A DNA stretch of 38,522 nucleotides, taken from NCBI GenBank assembly GCA_017650085.1, contig JAGCFN010000175.1, positions 1-38,522 of the forward strand, read 5' to 3'. Position numbers and translations under genes: made by a program. Of the stretch, positions 1 to 5,297 are shown in pieces. Position 1 is the first letter of the stretch; each line of letters starts with the position of its first letter. This DNA comes from Bacteroidaceae bacterium. GTDB taxonomy: Bacteria; Bacteroidota; Bacteroidia; Bacteroidales; Bacteroidaceae. The notes beneath the pieces are model-generated. The model made no database searches, was not told the origin of the DNA, and worked only from the letters and a program-made list of their open reading frames with translations.

Positions 1-301
1 TTGCCAAAAGGATTTGTCCGATAGCATTATTGATCTTGTGAGCGCCAGTATGATTCAAGTCTTCGCGCTTCAAGTAGAGCTGGCAACCGTACTTCTCACT
101 CATGCGTTTCGCGTAATAGAGCGGGCTTGGACGACCCACATAGTCGCGCAAGAGGCTGTAATACTCCTGCAGAAACTCCTCACTATCAATGATTTGCTGG
201 TATTGTTCGCGCAGAGCTTCGAGCGTACCATACAGGATTTCAGGCACATAAGCCCCGCCGAATTCTCCGTAATAGCCTTTCTTGTCAACGTGATAGCTCA
301 T
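1..301 (-). CDS. trpB: Tryptophan synthase beta subunit, 5' part only (runs off the window)
   Basis: Reading the minus strand from 301 gives an N-terminus with the TrpB signature [11 protein letters not shown] (residues 11-21) and the PLP-lysine region [11 protein letters not shown] (lysine at about residue 89), so the call is firm. TrpB condenses indole with serine to make tryptophan, using pyridoxal phosphate, in the cytoplasm as part of the TrpA2B2 complex. The frame is open to position 1, so the C-terminal three quarters lie outside. A second in-frame ATG at 307 is possible; the start at 301 matches usual family N-termini better. An attenuator hairpin and a Trp-rich leader peptide lie directly upstream. 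trpB as first gene of a trp operon is usual in Bacteroidales. Confidence 0.95.
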   Translation of the reverse strand, partial: MSYHVDKKGYYGEFGGAYVPEILYGTLEALREQYQQIIDSEEFLQEYYSLLRDYVGRPSPLYYAKRMSEKYGCQLYLKREDLNHTGAHKINNAIGQILLA

Positions 302-340
302 ATACATTATTATATTTATAGTTTGACATCTTATACAGAA

Positions 341-370
341 AAGAGGCCCGTCGCTATCGACGAGCCTCTT
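341..370 (-). terminator. trp attenuator: intrinsic terminator hairpin before trpB
   Basis: A 12-pair stem with one mismatch (arms 341-353 and 358-370, loop CTAT) is followed on the minus strand by a U-rich tail (CTCTTTTCTGT). It lies between the Trp-codon leader peptide (413-460) and trpB (301). A segment just after the leader stop, CGAAGCC, can pair with GGCTCG in the 5' arm and would make a competing antiterminator. The hairpin is seen directly; the antiterminator pairing is inferred. Confidence 0.85.
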
Positions 371-412
371 TCTTATGCTTTTGACAATGTACAACGGCTT
401 CGTGCTTCGCGA

Positions 413-460
413 CTATTCTAATCTCGAATCACGCCACCACCAATTGTTAATTGTCATCAT
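413..460 (-). CDS. trpL: trp leader peptide with three tandem Trp codons
   Basis: A 15-codon reading frame on the minus strand encodes MMTINNWWWRDSRLE and stops with TAG. Three consecutive TGG codons just upstream of a terminator hairpin, in front of a trp biosynthetic gene, are the classic design of a ribosome-mediated attenuator: scarce charged tRNA-Trp stalls the ribosome at WWW and favours antitermination. The start could be either of two adjacent ATGs (460 or 457). The promoter at 489-518 would give a 5' leader of about 20 nt. The peptide itself is presumably only a sensor. Confidence 0.88.
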   Translation of the reverse strand: MMTINNWWWRDSRLE

Positions 461-488
461 GTTTGTACGTTTTTGCTGTTTGTTGGTG

Positions 489-518
489 CAAAATTACGCT
501 TTTATTTTTATTTGCAAA
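489..518 (-). promoter_or_regulatory. Bacteroidota-type promoter of the trp operon
   Basis: On the minus strand there is TTTG (515-518), an 18-nt spacer and TAATTTTG (489-496), an exact match to the -7 consensus TAnnTTTG. It sits about 30 nt upstream of the trp leader peptide and downstream of the 22-bp repeat array at 591-744. Confidence 0.75.
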
Positions 519-590
519 ACATTTTCTTCATTTTTTTCAAGGAAATAGTCTTTTCTGTCATTTTGTTAGGAAAAAGATGAGAAATGGAGC

Positions 591-744
591 ATATCCAAAC
601 GCAACATGGAGTGTTTGCAAACGTAACGTGTTATGTTGCCCAACTTAACGTGCCACGTTTGCAATCATAACGTTTCAAGTTTGGATTTTAACTGTGTGTC
701 GTTTGGGACTTAACTGTGGAGCGGAATGTGGAAATCATGTAGGC
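591..744. repeat. Array 1 of a 22-bp-period degenerate tandem repeat
   Basis: Seven contiguous units, each exactly 22 bp, start at 591, 613, 635, 657, 679, 701 and 723. The best units read GTTTGCAA, then about 4 nt, then AACGTG and a 4-nt end such as TTAT or CCAC. Outer units are more diverged but keep GTTTGG and the TAAC core in register. The TTGCAA and ACGT cores are both palindromic and lie about 10 bp apart. The array fills the gap between the terminator of the SIMPL gene (799-830) and the trp promoter (489-518). There are no spacers, so it is not a CRISPR. Related arrays lie at 16174-16283, 22274-22383 and 30367-30454. Confidence 0.85.
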
Positions 745-798
745 ATGTAGGTTGTTTTGAGTTTTTTCATCCAGAACAACTTTAATCTGGGCACAAAA

Positions 799-830
799 GA
801 AGGCCTGCCACTTCATTGAGGCAGGCCTTC
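799..830 (-). terminator. Intrinsic terminator of the SIMPL-domain gene
   Basis: A perfect 11-bp stem (799-809 with 820-830) and a 10-nt loop are followed on the minus strand by TTTTGTG. It lies 26 nt beyond the stop of the SIMPL gene. The flank at 786-804 matches the 3' end of tRNA-Leu(CAG) plus its downstream bases at 18 of 19 positions (see findings). Confidence 0.85.
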
Positions 831-855
831 GCTAATCTTCAGTCTCCAATTTGAT

Positions 856-1578
856 TCAATCCTTTAAAGTGTAGACGACGGTCGTGACGACACGGACGTT
901 CTTGATCCAAGGCGTGTTCTGGTCACGGTCGTCGATGCTGAACTGACCTTGGTCGGCAGTCCGAATCTTGCCGAGCTCGCTGTCGGAATCCTTTGCGAAC
1001 TGTTCCGCAGTCTTGCGCGCATTCTTCGTGGCTTCGGCAATCATCTCGGGTTTGATCTCGTTCAAACCTGTAAACTCATAGCTTACGGGAGAATCCTCGC
1101 CGTACTCATTGCCGACGATGGTGACGCCTTCACGCATCAGGCTGGCCTGTTTGCTGACCAGCTTGCGTACGAGGTCCACGTTCTTGCTCACGACAGTCAC
1201 CACGCAATTTGCTTTGTAACGGTAGCGAACCATCTCGTTCGAGTAACTCATGTTGGCCTGTTGGTCAACCATAACTGGCGGAGCAAGCGAGATTTCGTCT
1301 TCCTGAATGCCGTTCTTCTTCAGGAACTCCACTACGATGCGAGTGTCCTTCTCGATACAATCGTAGATTTCCGACGGGTCGTTGCCCAGCTCTTTGAACT
1401 TGAGAGGCCAAGTCGCCTTGTTCGCCTTCACCTCTTTTTCCGAGAGACCTTTAGCCGTTACTGTGCGGTCCATTTCCTTGAACTGCACGATACCTTGCTT
1501 GATAGCTCCTCCTGCCAGGAAGAGACCAATGGCGAGAATCAAAGCCTCGCCCCAATACTTAAACTGAATAGACTTCAT
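856..1578 (-). CDS. SIMPL-domain (DUF541) protein, membrane-anchored
   Basis: This 240-residue protein has an N-terminal hydrophobic anchor (about residues 9-28, ALILAIGLFLAGGAI) and a periplasmic body. The body starts with the typical SIMPL strand pattern RTVTAKGLSEKEVKANKATWPL and ends in the conserved segment VVTTVVYTLKD. SIMPL proteins resemble E. coli YggE; no enzymatic activity is established and their role is usually given as periplasmic or stress-related. The length fits the family. It appears monocistronic: a terminator follows at 799-830 and the divergent tRNA operon lies upstream. No convincing TAnnTTTG promoter was seen; TAACTTTA about 35 nt upstream of the start is a near match. 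Confidence 0.88.
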   Translation of the reverse strand: MKSIQFKYWGEALILAIGLFLAGGAIKQGIVQFKEMDRTVTAKGLSEKEVKANKATWPLKFKELGNDPSEIYDCIEKDTRIVVEFLKKNGIQEDEISLAPPVMVDQQANMSYSNEMVRYRYKANCVVTVVSKNVDLVRKLVSKQASLMREGVTIVGNEYGEDSPVSYEFTGLNEIKPEMIAEATKNARKTAEQFAKDSDSELGKIRTADQGQFSIDDRDQNTPWIKNVRVVTTVVYTLKD

Positions 1579-1683
1579 AAACCAAAGTGTTTAATTTCGC
1601 CGTAAAGTTACGCTTTCTTGCCGAATTATTCGCCATATTTAGAGGATTTCTTTCAAAAGAACATGAAAAAAGTGTCGGAAAGT

Positions 1684-1714
1684 TTTGCAGGTTTCAAAAA
1701 AAGCTGTACCTTTG
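1684..1714 (+). promoter_or_regulatory. Promoter of the tRNA Leu-Gly-Leu operon
   Basis: TTTG (1684-1687), a 19-nt spacer and TACCTTTG (1707-1714) fit the Bacteroidota promoter consensus in both elements and in spacing. The first tRNA starts 78 nt downstream, leaving a 5' precursor to be processed. Confidence 0.8.
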
Positions 1715-1791
1715 CAACCGCATTTCAGAGGAAAGGCGTTCTTGGCAACCTTGAGAAGGAGCCAAAATTATTAGAAAGAACACATTAGTTT

Positions 1792-1873
1792 GGAGAGGTG
1801 GCGGAATTGGTAGACGCGCTACTTTGAGGTGGTAGTGCCGCGAGGCGTGGGAGTTCGAGTCTCCTCCTCTTCA
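1792..1873 (+). tRNA. tRNA-Leu (anticodon GAG)
   Basis: An 82-nt class II cloverleaf. The acceptor arms GGAGAGG and CCTCTTC pair with one G-U wobble. The anticodon loop is TTGAGGT (anticodon GAG, reading CUU/CUC), there is a long variable arm, and the T-loop is TTCGAGT. CCA is not encoded. First gene of a three-tRNA operon. Confidence 0.95.
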
Positions 1874-1884
1874 CTCTGTGTCAG

Positions 1885-1957
1885 GCGGAAATAGCTCAGT
1901 TGGTAGAGCACAACCTTGCCAAGGTTGGGGTCGCGAGTTCGAGTCTCGTTTTCCGCT
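1885..1957 (+). tRNA. tRNA-Gly (anticodon GCC)
   Basis: A 73-nt tRNA with acceptor arms GCGGAAA and TTTCCGC, the standard D-arm AGCTCAGTTGGTAGAGC, an anticodon stem ACCTT with GCC in the loop, and T-loop TTCGAGT. CCA is not encoded. Eleven nt separate it from the preceding tRNA-Leu. Its 3' end, from the T-loop through the acceptor, is part of the tandem repeat at 1939-2058. Confidence 0.95.
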
Positions 1958-2058
1958 CGGAGAGCAAACGAGGCTCAAGGTGAATTTAAGCATCGAGTCT
2001 CGTTTTCCGCTCGGAGAGCAAACGAGGCTCAAGGTGCTTTGCATCGAGACTCGTTTTT
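1939..2058 (+). repeat. Tandem duplication of the tRNA-Gly 3' end with alternating inverted arms
   Basis: A 44-bp segment at 1939-1982, covering the last 19 nt of tRNA-Gly and 25 nt of flank, is repeated exactly at 1993-2036 (period 54). A third, partial copy starts at 2044. Within it, arms L (GAGTCTCGTTT at 1941, 1995 and, as GAGACTCGTTT, 2046) alternate with the near-complement R (AAACGAGGCTC at 1966 and 2020). Either L-R or R-L hairpins can form. The last R-L pair (2020-2056) is followed by TTTTTCTGTTTT, which resembles an intrinsic terminator just before tRNA-Leu(CAG). Confidence 0.85.
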
Positions 2059-2065
2059 CTGTTTT

Positions 2066-2146
2066 GCCCAGGTGGCGGAATGGTAGACGCGCGCGTTTCA
2101 GGTGCGCGTGCCGCGAGGCGTGCAGGTTCGATTCCTGTTCTGGGCA
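2066..2146 (+). tRNA. tRNA-Leu (anticodon CAG)
   Basis: An 81-nt class II tRNA with acceptor arms GCCCAGG and TCTGGGC, D-arm GCGGAATGGTAGACGC, anticodon stem CGCGT/GCGCG around loop TTCAGGT (anticodon CAG), a long variable arm and T-loop TTCGATT. CCA is not encoded. It is the last tRNA of the operon; a strong terminator starts 8 nt later. Confidence 0.95.
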
Positions 2147-2154
2147 CAAATGAA

Positions 2155-2192
2155 GGCTGGTAACTTATTGGTTGCCAGCCTATTTTGTTTTG
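2155..2192. terminator. Bidirectional terminator between the tRNA operon and the DUF4250 gene
   Basis: A 10-bp stem with one G-T pair (arms 2155-2164 and 2171-2180, loop TTATTG) is followed on the plus strand by TATTTTGTTTTG and on the minus strand by TTCATTTGTG. The plus-strand T tract overlaps the last codons and stop of the convergent DUF4250 gene. A close relative of this whole element ends the NRPS gene at 12685-12725. Confidence 0.85.
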
Positions 2193-2407
2193 TCGGGTAT
2201 AAATGGGGTTTCGTCATATCCTATGGGGCGGAACTGCTTTTGCTGATCGCTATACACGAATCCGTATCCGTGGAGATAGTTCTTTATGTCTTCAGGTTCA
2301 GCCCCAAAGTTGTAGCACAAGGACTCCAGCGTGTCAAACTCCTCGTCACGAAGCAGCATATTCACGCTCGAAACCAATATGGCAGGGTCTTTTGGCAGGT
2401 AATCCAT
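2180..2407 (-). CDS. DUF4250 family small protein
   Basis: A 75-residue protein starting MDYLPKDPAILVSSVNM and ending in a charged tail. The opening LPKDP, then the LRDEEFDTLESLC segment and GF.Y....QFRP, match the DUF4250 family found in Bacteroidota and Firmicutes, whose function is unknown. The start at 2407 was chosen over a longer frame because the extra 34 residues would lie over the end of the carbonic anhydrase gene. With it, the gene begins 4 nt after that stop, which implies translational coupling. No signal peptide or membrane segment is visible. Confidence 0.75.
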   Translation of the reverse strand: MDYLPKDPAILVSSVNMLLRDEEFDTLESLCYNFGAEPEDIKNYLHGYGFVYSDQQKQFRPIGYDETPFIPDKTK

Positions 2408-2411
2408 CGTC

Positions 2412-2954
2412 TTAGTGGATTTCTTCCAAAGCTCCTGTCTCAGAGTCAATAATGAAGCCTCTGACGACAATATCCTTTGGCACCAACGGATGTGTCTTGA
2501 TAGTCTCAACAGTTTTGCGGACAGAGGTAGGAGTGTCCCTGAAGCCCTCCAGCCATTGATTGAGGTCTATTCCGCATTTGCGGATAGTGTCGAGTGTCTC
2601 GTCTGTTACTCCACGGGCAATCATTTCATGGTGGAAGTGGTCGTAGCTCATGTGGCAGGCACCACAATGAGAGTGAGCCACCACCATAATCTCCTGCACT
2701 CCCAATTCGTAGATGGCGACAATCAGACTACGCATGGCCGAGTCGAAAGCAGAAATCACCAAACCTCCAGCGTTCTTAATAATCTTTGCGTCACCATTCT
2801 TTAGTCCAAGAGCAGCCGGGAGCAGTTCTGTCAAACGTGTGTCCATGCAGGACAACACAGCCAGCTTCTTGTCCGGATACTTGTCCGTCAAATACTTCTC
2901 GTAGCCTTTCTGAGCCACGAAAGACTTATTGTATTCAATAATCTGGTCTATCAT
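2412..2954 (-). CDS. Beta-class carbonic anhydrase
   Basis: This 180-residue cytoplasmic enzyme interconverts CO2 and bicarbonate. The zinc ligands and catalytic dyad of the beta class are present: C36-x-D38-x-R40 (CMDTR), then H94 and C97 in HSHCGAC. The length fits the short bacterial beta-carbonic anhydrases. It lies in a minus-strand run downstream of the ketopantoate-reductase-like gene (39 nt gap, carrying a heptanucleotide repeat) and upstream of the DUF4250 gene. Bicarbonate supply for carboxylases is the general role; nothing in the context narrows it. Confidence 0.93.
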   Translation of the reverse strand: MIDQIIEYNKSFVAQKGYEKYLTDKYPDKKLAVLSCMDTRLTELLPAALGLKNGDAKIIKNAGGLVISAFDSAMRSLIVAIYELGVQEIMVVAHSHCGACHMSYDHFHHEMIARGVTDETLDTIRKCGIDLNQWLEGFRDTPTSVRKTVETIKTHPLVPKDIVVRGFIIDSETGALEEIH

Positions 2955-2966
2955 ACTTCTATTTTT

Positions 2967-2994
2967 ATTCGTAATACTTAATACTCAATTCATC
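2967..2994. repeat. Heptanucleotide-period AT-rich repeat
   Basis: Four 7-nt units (ATTCGTA, ATACTTA, ATACTCA, ATTCATC) fill the gap between the carbonic anhydrase start and the stop of the ketopantoate-reductase-like gene. Similar heptad tracts occur at 24181-24215 and 32126-32153. Confidence 0.6.
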
Positions 2995-3913
2995 ACCCCT
3001 TCTTGTTGTTTTGTTCTTCCAGAAATCTTAACTCAGCCTCCAACATCTCAAGCTTCGGCATCTTGTAGCCTGCCTCACGGGCAATCTCTATGGGACGGGT
3101 ATAAATATAGTATAGTTCCATGGGGCGATGGAAGTCGTAGTCAAGTCGCATAGACGGAGAATAAGGCGTCATGGAATCTGTGATTTCAATCATCTTGTCA
3201 ACAAACGAACTGTCAATGTTCTTGATGCCTAAGTGTTGGGCAGCTCCCACCACCTCCATCATCTGCTCACGAATCAGTCTTCTGGTTGCTTCGTTCTTCA
3301 GCAGCAGGTCTGTTTGGGTGTGCAGGGCAACGGTCATACCATTGAACGGCATATTCCATACAGCTTTCTTCCAGCGTGCCTCATGATATTCCACAAGTTC
3401 CGCTTGAATGCCTGCGAGGCGAAACTCGTCAACAACTATCTGCATCAGCGTTTCGTCCTTGCAAGAGTAATTGGCCAGATTGATGCTGCCATAACATTGG
3501 TGATTCACGCGTCCAGGCTCTGTCTTGGCAGAGCAGATGAATGCCAGTCCCGCAGCCAGTTGTACATCAGGGAACATCTTCTGAACATCCTCCTCTATGC
3601 CAATGCCGTTCTGAATGAGCACTACCAATGTCTGATGATGTAGCAAATGTGACAACAACGAATTCAGCAAACTGTTATTGACTGATTTCAGACAAACCAG
3701 CACCACATCGCATGGCGGCATATCCTCTGTATGCTGATAGGCGTTGACATCTGTCAGATGGAACGACCCATTGCAGGAGTCAACCTGCAGGCCATGCGCT
3801 TTGACATACTCATAATCGCTATGAAGTAGGAAATGCACTTCCTGTCCTGAGTGAGCTAATTTCGCTCCATAATATCCTCCAATGGCGCCTGTGCCGATAA
3901 CTCCGTATTTCAT
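2993..3913 (-). CDS. panE: 2-dehydropantoate 2-reductase family protein
   Basis: This 306-residue NADPH-dependent reductase belongs to the ApbA/PanE family, which converts ketopantoate to pantoate in pantothenate/CoA synthesis. The N-terminal Rossmann motif GTGAIGGYYGAKLA starts at residue 7. The C-terminal helical domain carries the family segment EARWKKAVWNMPFNG with the likely catalytic lysine, and the end region has SPSMRLDYDFHRPMEL, typical of the substrate pocket. The length is normal. The start lies 18 nt after the GH43 stop, so the two are probably co-transcribed. Several PanE paralogues act on other 2-oxoacids, so the exact substrate is not certain. Confidence 0.85.
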   Translation of the reverse strand: MKYGVIGTGAIGGYYGAKLAHSGQEVHFLLHSDYEYVKAHGLQVDSCNGSFHLTDVNAYQHTEDMPPCDVVLVCLKSVNNSLLNSLLSHLLHHQTLVVLIQNGIGIEEDVQKMFPDVQLAAGLAFICSAKTEPGRVNHQCYGSINLANYSCKDETLMQIVVDEFRLAGIQAELVEYHEARWKKAVWNMPFNGMTVALHTQTDLLLKNEATRRLIREQMMEVVGAAQHLGIKNIDSSFVDKMIEITDSMTPYSPSMRLDYDFHRPMELYYIYTRPIEIAREAGYKMPKLEMLEAELRFLEEQNNKKG

Positions 3914-3931
3914 TGTTATTCTTTTCTCAAG

Positions 3932-4924
3932 TCATTTTATAATCAGTTTGTCACCAGACAGGTCAACCTCGAAGAGGTGGGGAATACGGACTGTTCGACC
4001 TTTGGAGTCGTTGGCGTGGCTATGTATTGACATCATCCACTGACCATCGAAACGTTGGAAAAGCATTGAATGACCAAAGTTCGGAGGCGTAATGGGATTG
4101 GGCTCCTGAATCCAAGGACCATCAAGTGTCCCGCTTTCTGAGTACGCCACTCCTTGAGTATATTCACCAAACACCCATGAAGTCCATAGCATGCCTAAGC
4201 GGCCTGTGCCAGTGAGGAATAGCCACGGGCCATCGGTCACTTTGTTCCATGTAATGTTTCCATCGCTGTCCTTTTCGCGGCTCCAAGGTGAATCGCTTGC
4301 ACGGAAAAGAACCTTCGGTTCACCAACAGTACCGCTAAAGTCAGGCTTCAACTCAATTTTCTCGATGGTACCGTTCCAGTTCTGCAACCATTCGCCACAG
4401 AAAACCATATAGGGCTTGTTGTCAGTATCACGCCAAAAAGTTCCGTCAAGCGTAGGACGATAGGCTGGCAGATATGTGGCATCACCAAACGTGTGATAAG
4501 GTCCCATAGGATTGTCGGAACGTAGCACCTGACAAGCTCTGCGCTCAATGACATTACCTCGAACGGTGTCAATTTTTACCTCGCGGTTAGTGAAAGTGGC
4601 GAAGTAATAGTACCACCCGTCTCCCGTCTGATGTAGTTCTGCAGCCCAGATCATAGGGTGAGATCCCATCCATGAGTCTTTGTCAAACTCGGTCACACGG
4701 TAAGGCCCTTCCCATAGCTTCAGATCAGGACTCCGCCACATCATTCCGCCTGTGCCGGTCATGTAGTACATCTTAGTCTTTTGGTCTGCAAGTATAGCAG
4801 GGTCGCTCAGACGGATAGAGTCTAAAGGAACATTGTGTCGAACTTCAAATGTTCTTGTTTGCGCCTGTGTTTTGAATATACACAGAAGACAAGTGAAGAT
4901 AGTTGCAATGACAATCTTATTCAT
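3932..4924 (-). CDS. Glycoside hydrolase family 43 enzyme, secreted
   Basis: The start MNKIVIATIFTCLLC was chosen because it opens a clear signal peptide ending near QAQT; in-frame starts upstream (4939, 4963) only add a hydrophilic extension. The mature protein has the five-bladed beta-propeller pattern of GH43: RLSDPAILAD (catalytic base Asp), PMIWAAELH, RPTLDGTFWRDTDNKPYMVF (blade with pKa-modulating Asp) and later GPWLFLTGTGRLGMLWTSWVFG. GH43 enzymes act on beta-xylosides, alpha-L-arabinosides or galactans; the subfamily cannot be fixed by eye. At about 330 residues it is a bare catalytic domain. It is probably first in an operon with panE, carbonic anhydrase and DUF4250. No SusC/SusD genes are near. 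Confidence 0.88.
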   Translation of the reverse strand: MNKIVIATIFTCLLCIFKTQAQTRTFEVRHNVPLDSIRLSDPAILADQKTKMYYMTGTGGMMWRSPDLKLWEGPYRVTEFDKDSWMGSHPMIWAAELHQTGDGWYYYFATFTNREVKIDTVRGNVIERRACQVLRSDNPMGPYHTFGDATYLPAYRPTLDGTFWRDTDNKPYMVFCGEWLQNWNGTIEKIELKPDFSGTVGEPKVLFRASDSPWSREKDSDGNITWNKVTDGPWLFLTGTGRLGMLWTSWVFGEYTQGVAYSESGTLDGPWIQEPNPITPPNFGHSMLFQRFDGQWMMSIHSHANDSKGRTVRIPHLFEVDLSGDKLIIK

Positions 4925-5297
4925 AATAGTTTCTTTCATATCAGCTTTCGACAATGTCGCCAATAATTGCTCCTAACATATGATACGCATATCCTTTTTA
5001 TAGTAGCAAATTTCTCTGCAAATTTAAGAAAAAGTTATGAATTAAGAGTAAAGGGCAAAGAAAAAACCTCACCCATGAAGGTCTTATGTAGCACTATTCG
5101 TTTACTGTAACCTTTTTCTATATATCGTAAGGGCATTTTAAACGATTGGAACAGTATTTTATGCTCCAAACCTATCAAATAAGAAACTTTCTGCTCGGAA
5201 ATCCAAACAAAATGCTTAACTTTGTCACAAGAAAAACAATATATTAGTTTTACAACAGAAAAGCTCCCAAATCTGTTGATGTGCAACAATAAGCAGT
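4925..5297. promoter_or_regulatory. Divergent intergenic region between the GH43 and GH92 genes
   Basis: This 373-bp AT-rich gap separates divergent genes. On the minus strand TAAATTTG (5019-5026) is a perfect -7 element for the GH43 gene, without a clear -33 box. On the plus strand TAACTTTG (5217-5224) matches the -7 consensus. TTTG (5221-5224), a 20-nt spacer and TAGTTTTA (5245-5252) is an alternative for GH92. A 7-nt-period tract lies around 5033-5060. No gene was found here. Confidence 0.45.

Noticed and set aside
591..744. CRISPR array
   Set aside because: Units abut directly in 22-bp register with no unique spacers, and no cas genes are in the window; the same holds for the other three arrays.
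1993..2036. A second tRNA-Gly gene
   Set aside because: Only the T-loop-to-acceptor 3' part is repeated; there is no D-arm or anticodon arm.
1792..2146. Integration site of a mobile element at the tRNA cluster
   Set aside because: The duplicated tRNA-Gly 3' end could be an attachment-site footprint, but there is no integrase, no second distant copy bounding an insert, and the copies are tandem.
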